Below the pieces are notes generated by a model. That model did no database searches. It saw only the letters and a list, made by a program, of their open reading frames with translations, and was not told the DNA's origin. DNA of 64,000 bases from Casuarina equisetifolia. Its lineage: Eukaryota > Streptophyta > Magnoliopsida > Fagales > Casuarinaceae. The stretch spans positions 14,987,938-15,051,937 of the forward strand of contig CM052358.1 of the NCBI GenBank assembly GCA_028551475.1, read 5' to 3'. Of the stretch, positions 1 to 10,379 are shown in pieces. The stretch's first letter is position 1. Every line of letters starts with the position of its first letter. Made by a program: the position numbers and the translations under genes.

Positions 1-453
1 GCATGGCTCTCGGATCCCTTTCTCTCGGTCACATAACCCGACCCAATTTCCCACATCTCTTGTACATTTAAGTGAACCAACAAGCAGTACGATGGATCCG
101 ATCACAAATATCACATTGAAAAGTAGTTCCTCTCATGGCCCACAATGTCAGTAAAATCTATTAGAGAACTTAGTTCTACTTCTATGAAGAAACTGGGAAA
201 GGAATAAACCAATGACCATGATCAGTTGTAACAATGCTTCAACCTCATACTGCTGGTGAATAAATATGATTAGCCTCAGGACGAAGATCGAAAATGATCT
301 CTATAGATTTCCACTATTACCATAATAATGTTAATAAAAAATAAATATTAAAAAATCATATCAAAATGATTAACTAATGAAGGATTACCCATGTCTTTTC
401 CTTTTTCAGGGACTCTGTCCTTGTCCGGGAGGTACGGACAATAATGGCCCATT
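1..453. other. 3' flank of the hyccin gene, nothing else seen
   Basis: AT-rich sequence downstream of the minus-strand hyccin stop codon. It presumably contains that gene's 3' UTR. I found no coding segment, repeat or RNA gene in it. Confidence 0.5.
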
Positions 454-1488
454 TTAGAGGGTAAGGACTTTGGACATTCGAATTTCCGTGGTATCAAATT
501 CTTCTTTTGCCTCCATATTTATCTTCCGAAGCCTAAGCAGACTCCCAGTGGCCAAAATCGCTCTAGGATTGATATCATGGACAGACCTCGCATAGAGACA
601 CCTACACGCTGCCCACGCGGCATCGACCAGTTCCTCGTTCCCTCTTTTTCCCATAAGGCAGTGACCTAGAATTCTCAAGATCGGCGTCAGCAACTCCCAT
701 GGCAGACGAATCCCGCCCTCCTTCCCCATTCCCGTCCCACCCTTCCCACCCAAGACTTCAGTAGCTTCAGAGTCGCTGTCCTTCCACAAGTCCCCGTCCT
801 GACCAGACCAAACTACACAAATGTCACAGAAATCAATCTTCGACCCAACTGGCATATAAAATATCTTACTATAGTACAACTGCAGCGTCGCCCCTACGAT
901 CTCAGCCCTTTTCGAAGACCTTACAGCCCCATGAGGCTCCAAGGTCGGGGATAGAACCGCAAGGTTAAGCTCCGTGGCGTTGTTTTTAATGGGTGCATTA
1001 GGGTCATGGTAAATGCTAGGATGCGACAAGTCGGGGATATTCACGGTTATTGGTTGGCCGGCGCGAGAAGTGGTCTCGTGAGCGTATAGAGCCAAGAGGA
1101 CCGCCTCGAAGCCAGCTAGGGGCTTACGGAGAGTGACGCGGGAGAGGTAGACGCCTGCAACGATGGGAAGGAAGCGGAGGACGACGAGTTGGAGTTCGGG
1201 GTCACCGGATTGGAAGGTGTCGTAGAGCCACCGGCAGAGATTGTTGTCGCCAGCGCCGGAGTTGGGCTGGCGGAGGAGGGAGGAGATTTGAGAGGCGATT
1301 TCTGGGTCATGTAGAAGAGAGAAAGCGGAAGAGATAGAGGAAGGAATGGAGGGGAGGATGGACGAGAGTGCTTCGATGGCTGATTGGGTTTTGGAGAGGG
1401 AATCAGATGGTGAAGATGCGAAGGGCGTAGGCTCTGATGAGGTGGTGGGGCTGCTAGAGGTTTCTGAGGTGGGGCTGTCGTTGGACAT
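454..1488 (-). CDS. HYC: Hyccin (FAM126-like) protein, PI4K-alpha1 complex subunit
   Basis: A single-exon frame of 344 codons runs from an ATG at 1486-1488 (minus strand) to a TAA at 454-456. After a Ser/Thr/Pro-rich N-terminus of about 75 residues comes the hyccin domain, recognisable by CRWLYDTFQSGDPELQLVVL, the LPIVAGVYLSRV stretch and the PRAILATGSLLRL segment near the C-terminus. Length fits plant hyccins (about 300-350 aa). In Arabidopsis, HYC1 and HYC2 join NPG and EFOP proteins to hold PI4K-alpha1 at the plasma membrane and are needed for PI4P synthesis; this role is transferred by family, not shown here. The domain has no catalytic residues and acts as a scaffold. The low-complexity N-terminus looks disordered. 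No truncation is visible. The next gene (F-box/WD40) lies about 3.6 kb away on the other strand. Confidence 0.9.
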   Translation of the reverse strand: MSNDSPTSETSSSPTTSSEPTPFASSPSDSLSKTQSAIEALSSILPSIPSSISSAFSLLHDPEIASQISSLLRQPNSGAGDNNLCRWLYDTFQSGDPELQLVVLRFLPIVAGVYLSRVTLRKPLAGFEAVLLALYAHETTSRAGQPITVNIPDLSHPSIYHDPNAPIKNNATELNLAVLSPTLEPHGAVRSSKRAEIVGATLQLYYSKIFYMPVGSKIDFCDICVVWSGQDGDLWKDSDSEATEVLGGKGGTGMGKEGGIRLPWELLTPILRILGHCLMGKRGNEELVDAAWAACRCLYARSVHDINPRAILATGSLLRLRKINMEAKEEFDTTEIRMSKVLTL

Positions 1489-2412
1489 TGAGAAGATGAG
1501 GAAGAGAGAAGGAAATACAAAGAAGGATCTCTCAAAGCAAAAGCTCCAAGAGGCAGAAAGGGTTTGAGTTTCAGGAGGAAATAAATAGGGACATGCAGAA
1601 CCCGGTCAAATGAACGTGAGTTCATGAAGGAGATAATTGAGGAGGAAAGAGGGGATCATTCTTAAACTTCCAACGGCGTTCGTTCTGTGACATGGTATTT
1701 CCCTTGAAGAGTGATCCCAAAAATATGACTTATTTTTTGGGATCTATCCAATATATATATGCTTCGCTGCACAAAATATAAGGTGCGCTTTTGAATTGGT
1801 ACATACAATACAACTTACTGCTCGAACATATACCAAATATATATATTTAGGTATTTACCCTTACTAGTCTGTGATAGAGCGAACAATCCCAACTGGTTTA
1901 TAGAATTCAATGATCCAATGGTACTGTTTATCCTGAAGCAAACTAGATAAAAGTGGGAATAACCCTTTTTTGCAAATAAAATCACTAAAATAATTATGAA
2001 CAAAAGTTGTCCGTATTTTGTAATTCATCCATAAATAATCAATAACGATCTTATAGAAAGGAAGTACTATGGAGAAATGGAATATTGAAAATCATGAAAT
2101 AAAAATTCTTATGTTCTAACAAAACATTTACGTTGGTAAATTGTAAAAGAAAATAATTCAAGAGTAGACACAACTTATTTAGGCTACCATACCACTTGTG
2201 AATTGATATCCAATGTCATGGTATGCGTTTGGCACAAAAGGCAAAAACCCCTGGAACAGTAAAGCAATCCGACAATTACAATACATCATCCAATTTGATG
2301 GCTGCGAGACCCAACTCGTCAACCCAGGAACGCGGTAATCCCCCCATCGCTTAGACACTTTTGGCTGCAATCCTCCTTCAATGGACCTGTTTCGAAGATC
2401 TATTATGGTCAC
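1489..2412. other. 5' flank of the hyccin gene
   Basis: Upstream (minus-strand) side of the hyccin gene, so its 5' UTR and promoter should be here. The part next to the ATG (1489-1680) is rich in A and G on the plus strand; the rest is AT-rich. I see no convincing core promoter box, coding segment or repeat. Confidence 0.4.
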
Positions 2413-2622
2413 AATCTCCATGAGAAATTGGATTCCAAGGGAGATAGTGAATGGCCACAATCTACTGCACCTGTTTTTGTTCCCGTGAAGCTGATGTTGC
2501 TTCAGAAGCTGAAAGACGACCTAGAGAGGCTGCCGATGCATTGTGGCATGGAGGAGTTCGATGAGGTCCTTGTAGACGGCTTCGACGGGCCTTGCTCGAT
2601 TTTGTTTAGGAGACTTGCATGA
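2413..2622 (+). pseudogene. Short MOS2/GPKOW-like G-patch gene fragment
   Basis: About 65 codons read without a stop and end in TGA at 2620-2622, with no usable ATG at the start. The segment LKDDLERLPMHCGMEEFDEV followed by DGFDGPCS resembles, in my reading, the stretch of MOS2/GPKOW proteins just before the G-patch, where family members have an EEF..PVEGFG..LL..YGW pattern. Here the glycine-rich G-patch core is lost after DGF, and neither upstream KOW nor downstream sequence is present. The first few dozen residues also look like the charged linker of such proteins. I infer a decayed, partial copy of a nuclear RNA-processing/immunity gene rather than a functional small gene. The match is from memory and short. 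Confidence 0.35.
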
Positions 2623-4600
2623 TTTCAAGTCAGACTTTGCTTGAGACAGCCAGTTTCATGCAAAACCCAAGATTTTGTTTGACCCGTGCTTGAATTAGAA
2701 AATATTAATTTCAAGACTTTTCCAGGTTCCGTAAGAATAACTAAAACAAATAAAATACCCAACACTTCAACTGACTGTCGCTCAAATATGGTTGTAGAAA
2801 TTTAAGAACAATTTATAATTTAACTCAAATTCTCATCCAAATAAATATCATGCTAAATCAAGTCTTTAAAGAAAAATCTTAATGAGAATAGAAATAAGCC
2901 TCTAAAGACAACTATAAATTTTTCAAGGACCTAAACCTTCCAACTTTTCTTCTTACTATATCTTTTCATCATTCACAGAATGTTGGAGCTCAGTTGATAA
3001 GTTTAAAGAGCCGTAATTTAAAAAGTCAAACAAGTTTATTTATCATATATCATTAGTTCTAAAATCATTTTGAAACCGTGCTTCAATGGATCACTTACTA
3101 GATCCCAATTATTGCTTCAAGTCTAAAAGACCTTTTTGAGTAATCGAACAAATTGTACCTCTTTCTCTTCTATCAATAAATTTGTCGGCTCCTAAGTGTT
3201 AGAAATTTGTCCGTTCCCAAGTGTTGGTCGAATACCTTTACAAAATGTTTTAGAGGATTTTACTTTACCAAAAACAATCTGTCTTTCTATCTTTCATATA
3301 CTACGTTTATATTTTGCATTTTGGGCTTTAATTGATTTTAGATTCCGTCGTTCGAAGGGAAGTGATTCTTCGAATCCCCATTTCGTTCATATGCTTTCAA
3401 TCCAAAACGATACCGTAGCCTCCAAATGCCTTAGAGTAAAAGCGAGTTTTGTTGTTAAAAGAAATGCCTTTTATGCTTAAGAACCACATGGTCAACTTGT
3501 GGTTCTTCAAACAAAACCATTGGCTTTTGGATGAGACTGTTGACACCTGTAAAATTATCATACAAATCATTTGTACAATTGACAGCATTCATAACACATT
3601 ATAAGATAGGTTTCCTCGTAAGCTCCAAAGTAGCAAGTGTAATAAAATATATGACACTTGTAGGTTAGATATTTCATTTTTTTTCATAATTTTAATAAGC
3701 AAAACACTGTACTCATGAATTTGCTATAAAAAAAATACTCAATTTCAATCATTTAGAACAATATTCACATTTACACTTTCACTTGATCGGAGAGATACAC
3801 TGGACCAGTTTTGAAGAAGTTTAATTGCTTGAGCATAACCTTATGCCAGGACCATTGAAGTTGGAATCAAACTTAATAGAAGAGGCAAATAATGCAACTA
3901 CTAAATCTATATTAAAGCATAGAAGAGTTGCTAAAAGATTCACTGCGTAAAGGGCACTTGTTAACATGGTGTATTCTGTGGCCAAAAATGGTGCTCTTAT
4001 AGGACACTTTGATATGATTAAAGGATAAAATTGAAATATACCTTTAATTTTTCTTCAACGGTATTCTCTTGGTGCTCAAAGAAGCACATTCTTTTTTAGA
4101 ATTCGTGGCTGCAACTTCAAGGGTATCTCATACAATTTTGGCTGCAGAATATGCTTCACGGGTTCCATACCGACATGTTGTATGATGTTTTATTACAGGC
4201 CACAAACAGCACTGTCCTGCATAATACTTATTTTTATATAAATTTCCATGGAAAAAGACAAAATTGAACCGAGAACTATCATTTCAGTGCTTATGGAATA
4301 TTTTGTGCCATTTTTATTTATATAATTATTTTAAGTAAAGTATTATGTAAAAAAGTTAATAAATAAATAAATATAGAATGAAATTTTCACACTAGAAGAA
4401 AAAAAATCTTAATTTTTAAATATGAGATTCATCACCTTTCGCCAGGTCACCGAGCCGGCGCAAGCGTGGCAGACTTGTGATTCGGAGAAGGCCCAAGATC
4501 CAACCAAACACAATAAGGTAAAAAAGAATTGTAATCCTACGGTCGAGACCATTCTAAGCTATCCATTGTCCTTATACAGACTGTCGATTGTCGGCGATTG
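2623..4600. other. Intergenic region, no gene recognised
   Basis: AT-rich sequence between the G-patch-like fragment and the F-box/WD40 gene. Several short open frames occur by chance but none has recognisable protein content. The part nearest 4440-4700 is less AT-rich and probably belongs to the promoter and 5' UTR of the downstream gene. Confidence 0.45.
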
Positions 4601-5141
4601 AACGGTAAAGAGAAACTTCCCGATCCCCACCCATTCGAGCATTGTACTCTGTTGGCGAACAGTTTCTTCCTTATTGTCGTAGTCCACTAGTTTCTGAGAA
4701 TTCCTAAAGCAAAGCATAACTCTCTGATTCATCTACCTTCTAAGGCTGAATTTATAGTCTCCAAGGTACCTTTTGAAACCTACTTTTCCCTTGATATTTG
4801 AATTTTCTTGGGTTTTAATTTGATCATATTAGTGTTCGGTTTTTTTTTTTATTTTGTTTTTCGTCGTTTGTTTTATCTCAACCTTGGATCTTGCTGCCTT
4901 TCGGTATCCATACCCTTTTTCTTTAGTTCAATCGTTCCAGATATATAGGGTTGACTTCTAGGGTTTCTTTTCCGTCGATTAGTTTTACTAATTGGGTTGT
5001 TGTTAGGAATTGTTTGATTTCCTCTATTCATTTCTCTGGGTTAGGTGCTTGGGTTGAAATAAATTTAGGGTTTAATAGTTTCTGGCCTGGGGTTTGAGTT
5101 TTCAAGCCTTGAATTCAGATTTAGGGGGTCAGATTTATTTT
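4601..5141 (+). promoter_or_regulatory. 5' leader of the F-box/WD40 gene with a probable leader intron
   Basis: Immediately upstream of the ATG at 5142. A good donor (CCAAG followed by GTACCT) lies at 4765/4766. It is followed by T-rich sequence and ends in an acceptor-like TGGGTTAG at 5037-5044, giving a possible 279-nt intron; a later acceptor near 5125 is also possible. Leader introns are common in plant housekeeping genes. The splice sites are inferred from sequence alone. Confidence 0.4.
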
Positions 5142-6857
5142 ATGGCAGTTGAATGCCAAAAGGGTACGGAGGTTTCTAAGAAGCTAGTTGATCGTGTGGA
5201 AGATTTTTGTGTAGAAAAAATTGAGTTTGATCGGTTCAATTCAGAACAGAAAACCAGAAAAACTACATTTCTAGATCGCACAGTTGATTGCAAACCTGAA
5301 TACGAAGACATTGATGCTCCAGAACACATATCGGAATCTCATTCCAACAAAGGCATTATCACCTCTTCTAATTCGAAACATTCTTTGGCTAATGATGTTT
5401 TGCCGAATTTGTGTCGGTCAATTACCGACCTTCCCCCTGCATTGATATCTGAGATCCTTAACTGCCTTGATCCAAAGGAGCTTGGTATTGTTTCATGTGT
5501 CTCAGCAACTCTCCATAGGCTAGCGTCTGACCATCATGTCTGGAAGGAATTCTATTGTGAGAGGTGGGGACTTCCAACAGTTCCAGCACCTCTGGCTTCA
5601 GAATATTCAGATGAGAAGTCATGGAAGGAGCTATTTGTTGAGAGGGAGTTTAGAAGTAAGACTTTTATGGGACGTTATAGCATGGATGTTTTGTATGGTC
5701 ACACTGAGGCAGTTCGCACTGTTTTCCTTTTGGCCTTTGCAAAGCTTATTTTCACTTCAGGATATGACTCAGTTGTCCGGATGTGGGACATGGAAGAAGG
5801 TTTGTCAATTGCATCCTCACAACCACTTGGTTGCACTATCCGAGCGGTTGCAGCAGATACAAAACTATTGGTTGCTGGGGGTACTGACGGATTTATCCAT
5901 GGTTGGAGGGCAGTGGAGGGGCTTCAACACTTGTTTAACCTTAGGGGTTCTCAGAGCGAGAAGATGGAATTCCGGCTATGGGAACATGAGGGACCCATAA
6001 CTTCTCTTGCATTGGATCTTACCAGGATGTATAGTGGTTCATGGGACATGACAGTTCGTGTATGGGACCGTCTTTCATTGAAGATCTTACAGGTTTTGAG
6101 GCATAGTGATTGGGTATGGGGACTTGTTCCACATGATACCACAGTTGCTAGCACCTCAGGTTCAGATGTGTATATTTGGGATTCCAATTGTGGGACTTTG
6201 ATGACTGTTATTCAAAATGCTCATGTCGGTAATACTTACTCTCTGGCACGAAGCCACACTGGGAACTTTCTTTTCACTGGTGGAGAAGATGGTGCTATAC
6301 ACATGTTTGAGATTGCAGGTCATTGTGATGAGACTAGTGTTTTTAAGGTCGCTACATGGGTTCCCCACTCAGGCCCTGTGCACTCGCTTGCATTTGAGTT
6401 TCCATGGCTTATTTCAGCTTCTAGTGATGGACAGCTGTCACTAATTGATGTGAGAAAGCTGCTAAAGACTAACAGAAGTGTTTCAGGCAGACGTGCTTCA
6501 AGGGCTAAGCATGTCAACCAGAATGGTGTAGAGCCTCCCCAGAGGATGTTACATGGGCATGGAAGCAATCTATTCTCAGTTGATGTTGGGGCAGATCGTA
6601 TAGTTTGTGGAGGGGAGGAAGGTACTGTTAGGATCTGGAACTTCTCACAAGCATTAGAAATTGAGAAGAGGATTCTTGCTTTAAGAGGGATACGGCTGGA
6701 GAAGAGAATGAGGCGGCGCAGGCTTCAAGTGGAAATGAACTGTAAAGGTGGCTGGACTGATCCATGTTCGGTTGCAGCCAAGAAGAACCCAATCAATGGT
6801 GACAGGAATGGTGTTTGGCACAATAAGCGTAGAATGAGCAGCAAGCTGAAGGCATAG
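5142..6857 (+). CDS. FBX2: F-box/WD-40 repeat protein, orthologue-like to Arabidopsis FBX2 (At5g21040)
   Basis: A 571-codon frame starts at the ATG at 5142 and ends in TAG at 6855-6857; the open frame extends 16 codons further upstream without an ATG. An F-box lies at about residues 94-145 (SITDLPPALISEILNCLDPK and the following CVS..LHRLASDHHVWKEF). Seven WD-like repeats follow from about residue 184 to 520, e.g. YGHTEAVRTVF..VVRMWDM, HEGPITSLALD..TVRVWDR, and GHGSNLFSVDV..TVRIWNF, giving one seven-bladed propeller. The C-terminus is basic (EKRMRRRRLQ) and could be a nuclear localisation signal. The F-box should bind an ASK/SKP1 subunit of an SCF ubiquitin ligase, with the propeller taking the substrate. 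Arabidopsis FBX2 has been reported as a negative regulator of phosphate-starvation responses; that is family knowledge. The coding part has no intron. Confidence 0.93.
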   Translation: MAVECQKGTEVSKKLVDRVEDFCVEKIEFDRFNSEQKTRKTTFLDRTVDCKPEYEDIDAPEHISESHSNKGIITSSNSKHSLANDVLPNLCRSITDLPPALISEILNCLDPKELGIVSCVSATLHRLASDHHVWKEFYCERWGLPTVPAPLASEYSDEKSWKELFVEREFRSKTFMGRYSMDVLYGHTEAVRTVFLLAFAKLIFTSGYDSVVRMWDMEEGLSIASSQPLGCTIRAVAADTKLLVAGGTDGFIHGWRAVEGLQHLFNLRGSQSEKMEFRLWEHEGPITSLALDLTRMYSGSWDMTVRVWDRLSLKILQVLRHSDWVWGLVPHDTTVASTSGSDVYIWDSNCGTLMTVIQNAHVGNTYSLARSHTGNFLFTGGEDGAIHMFEIAGHCDETSVFKVATWVPHSGPVHSLAFEFPWLISASSDGQLSLIDVRKLLKTNRSVSGRRASRAKHVNQNGVEPPQRMLHGHGSNLFSVDVGADRIVCGGEEGTVRIWNFSQALEIEKRILALRGIRLEKRMRRRRLQVEMNCKGGWTDPCSVAAKKNPINGDRNGVWHNKRRMSSKLKA

Positions 6858-7945
6858 CAGCACTTCTAGGCACTATTGCAATTCATGTTGATGTACTTCA
6901 TTGAGGTCTAAGCAGTTCAGCTGACTCATTCTTGTTCTAAATTTCACATTGGGATTGTGAGCACAGAGTTCGTGCAGTAGCAGCTATTGGATGCCTTAGT
7001 CGTGTTATGTTGGTTGCTTTGCTGAAATCATAGTTTCCATTCTTTTCTGGGGCCAAGGAGATTGTTTTTGCATCATTAATGGTAGTGGGTGTAGTTTGGT
7101 ACGGTGTGATTGTGTTTTTACTTGGCGCGCGAGTCCAATATGAGGTTTAATGCTTTCATTCTAACAGTCCCTGGAATTCTTAATACTAGGCCATGCACTG
7201 CTGCTTATGCGTGGTGCAAGTTCTCCATTCTGATTCACATTCGTAAATCTTTGGAGCAACCATATAAGTGACAACATTTATGCAAGACACTCCAAAACAC
7301 TTGGCATTAAGCTTGCTTGTGTTTTGACGGATTTTGAATTTTTCGCAAAATACGTCAATGCATAAAGTGACGTTTCGAGCTAGTCGATGCGGTGGATAGC
7401 TTGATGCCTTCTTCTGGCTTTGATGCTCGTGCGAACTGTGACATGCAAGCTTGAAGAGTGCAATATAGTCATGTAGATGCGTTTGTTCTACGTGGAAATG
7501 GGCAAGAAGGTATCTTATTGCATAATTATTTTTCGAAATTTGTGTCATGTGTGCAGTTATGAGTTTAATCCCATTGTGTTAATAGTGGATGAAATGATTT
7601 AGCACTTGGAGAGCTAATAAACTAGTAGGTAATTTGGAGGGGTTCGTGGTAGTAATGGTGAAACCATCTTTAAGTTCAAGAACTTGGAACCTCATGTTCC
7701 AGGTAACGAGTTTCTTAGCTCTGGTACTCCGATCTAATCTCTGGAAAGAGTATTTTGTTATCAAAGGGTTCTTTTTTTTTATTTAATATTTTCTTCCTGG
7801 AAGGAAGGAGTTGCTGCTGGCTTTGGAGGGACTGTGATATTCAGATCATAATCTGGGCCGGTTGTAGGAAGGAAGTCGATAGACGAGAGATGGCACTGTT
7901 AACTGCATCCTCCATAGTTCTCTTTTTAATTTAATTCTTTTTGGC
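6858..7945. other. 3' UTR of the F-box/WD40 gene and intergenic sequence
   Basis: The first 300 bases or so are the likely 3' UTR. Beyond that a 120-codon minus-strand frame at 7186-7548 exists but has no family signature and is probably chance. No RNA gene or repeat was recognised. Confidence 0.45.
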
Positions 7946-8277
7946 GAAAACTGCGAATGACTCTAGGTAGCCTGAAATAAGCCATGGTTACAGGTAGCCT
8001 GAAAGTATTAATGTCAATCGAGGGTACTCCATAAAGAAGAAGTCAATTTACAACTAGTCATGCAACCGATATCTATCTACAAAATATCATTTGCTTTACA
8101 AGTTATTTATTGTTCAAAAGAGAGCAGACGCTCCTGTCAATGTCTCCAGTGCGGGAGATGTATTGTACATGCATTTTATTTGAGAGAAACTGGTTCACTC
8201 TGTGGCTGCTGCCCGAATTTTCTCTTACCGGGAATAAATCATACTGTGTTTTACAATTTCTAACAGCCCCCTCAAAC
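7946..8277 (-). mobile_element. LTR-like remnant with adjoining polypurine tract
   Basis: On the minus strand a purine-rich tract (complement of 8266-8277) is followed directly by TGTTAGAAATTG, which is how a retroelement polypurine tract meets the start of a 3' LTR. The LTR start is therefore placed at 8265; its other end is not defined, and 7946 is a guess. No second LTR copy was seen in the window. It is probably an old, incomplete LTR element of unassigned family. Confidence 0.35.
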
Positions 8278-8429
8278 TAACATTTTTTCACAAAACAAAA
8301 ACAACAAACTTACTGTATCAGCAATGCTCTCCTTTTAAACTGGTATTTTCTACATATCAAACTCGGTAAGTTTGCTTGGTAGATAATTATATTATTACCA
8401 ACGAAACAGGTTGGAACATATTTATTCCC

Positions 8430-8900
8430 AAATCTTAAAATTGAGGGCTTTCACCACTTAAGAATTATGGGTTTTTGCCTTCCCGAAAATTCTTGGCTGT
8501 CGCCCTTTGAAAATTCTAGTTATTTGCTCAATAAAAATTGTGGGCTTTCAACCCTTAAGATTTCTAGGCTTTTTGCCGGTTTTCGTCCCTTGAAAATTCT
8601 AGGCTTTTTCCCAACGTGGACTTTCATCATTTTGGAATCCTAGCCTTTTTTTTTTTTCTTTGAATCCTAGGCTTTTGCGCTCTTAGAAATTCTTAGTTTT
8701 CATCCTTTGAAAAATCTGGAGTTATGCTCAGTAAAAATTCTGCGCTTCCACCCCTTGTGGAAATTGTGGGTTTATCACATTTTCAAAATAGTGGGACTTT
8801 GTCCTTCGAAAATGTGGACTTTGGTCATTTGGAACCCACAAATTTTTCTCCTCTTGAAAATTATGTGCTTTCAACCTTTTTTAAGCCTCAATCCACTTTT
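8430..8900. repeat. Degenerate ~25-35 bp minisatellite
   Basis: A phrase of the form CCCTTGAAAATTCTAGGCTTTT recurs roughly every 25-35 bases with many variants, for example around 8505, 8600, 8665, 8700 and 8860. Unit length is irregular and the copies are diverged, so this is an old array. It lies next to the LTR-like remnant, so it may be internal sequence of that element rather than an independent satellite. Confidence 0.5.
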
Positions 8901-9101
8901 TGGACCTTGCATCGATTCCTCTTTCCGGCTTTTCTAGGCTATGCCCCTCCGAAGCATAATATCTACAGGAAAATACAAGGCGAATTTGGTGAATATCACC
9001 TACAACACACCATGATTTTTCAATGTTTTAAGTATTCCTAGTCCAACTATTTTGCACTTAATTTTCAATAATCTCGAAGGTGGTTACTTGTGTGAGCATT
9101 G

Positions 9102-10374
9102 TGATAACTCTATTTTTATAGAGTTATTTTACTTATTTTTGGAAATAAATAACTTTAATAATTATGCGAAAACATTTGAACTTCTCTTTATTTATCTAAA
9201 TTTATCTTGTTTATGTAACACAATGAGGCAAGGAGAAAACGGATGAACATGGAGAACCTGATGCTTATCGTGTGGCAAAATCGTAATATCAAGATCAAGA
9301 GAGCCAAGATGGGCTTGGGCTTTGGATGATTGTTATTAGATTTTCTATTGTTGTTGGGTTTTCTAAATAAATAGAAAACCCAGTCATGTTAGGAATTCAA
9401 GTCCCAATTAATTTAGGAGTTCAAAACCTAATTGTTTTAGGTCTCTAAAATCCAATTGTTTTAGGTCTCTAAAACCCAATTCTACTAGGATAAGAGATAG
9501 GCCTAAACCTAAACCCTATTTAAGAGAATAGAAGAGGCAAAAGGAGGAGGAGGAAATTGAGCACAACTCAAGATAGAGGCCAAGAATTCAAGGTTTTCTT
9601 GAAGAGAAGACAAAAAGGGTGACAGACTTCTTGTTCTTGGATTCAAGATGCCTTCTTTATTTCTTATTACCATTCTTCCTCATTATTTCTTTATGTTTTA
9701 GTTATTTTTGTTAGAGCTACGATGTAACCTAATTATGATGGTATGAATCTTATGATTATTATGTTTTGCAAGATATTTTATTTATGTGAAGTTACATATT
9801 ACAGAGTTTAATGCTTTTAAATGATTAACTACCACTTAGATGACTTGATTTGCATGTTAGAGATCGACAAGAAATAACATGCAGTTGCTTCTTGTAATAT
9901 GCAACCATAAATTAAATATGGATAGACATATACCATATTGTTTGTGTGGCTTTCGGTGTAAACTGGGAATGTTCATAGATCCTAATGCATTTGGTTTGTT
10001 TCAATTCACATATAGAGATATAGTGAATTAATGAACTAAGTAGGTTTGCTATACCTAGACATAGGATAGTAAATAAATTAGGAAGTTCCGCCATCACATA
10101 GATATTGTCTCTCTTGCAAGCATAAATAATCAATATTAATACCTAGTAATTATGGTGAAATCGGATGCTCTAACATATTTCTTGTACTTAATTTTCTTAA
10201 ACTTAGTTAGTTAATCTATCATCTATCAATTTGGTTTGCTAGATAAATTTTAGGAGTTATTCACCGTTGGTAATTAGTCGGTCTAGTAATCACCAATCTC
10301 TGTGGGATGATATCTTTCTTACCATTATATTACTTGTTCGACATGTTCATGTGCATTTAAAATTTCACCAAACA
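9102..10374 (+). mobile_element. Solo LTR of an Athila-type Ty3 element
   Basis: This 1273-bp segment matches, in opposite orientation, both LTRs of the Athila-like element at 32189-38264. It starts TGATAACTC, ends AAACA, and is flanked by a perfect 5-bp target-site duplication CATTG at 9097-9101 and 10375-10379. No internal element sequence is present, so it is a solo LTR, normally produced by recombination between the two LTRs of a full copy. It is visibly more diverged from the two paired LTRs than they are from each other, so it is older. Confidence 0.93.
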
Positions 10375-10379
10375 CATTG

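Noticed and set aside
1116-1625. 169-codon minus-strand open frame overlapping the hyccin gene
   Set aside because: Low-complexity Ser/Pro frame overlapping the hyccin coding sequence in another register; a shadow of its biased 5' part.
7186-7548. 120-codon minus-strand frame downstream of the F-box/WD40 gene
   Set aside because: No family signature, no neighbouring exons, and it lies next to the probable 3' UTR; likely chance.
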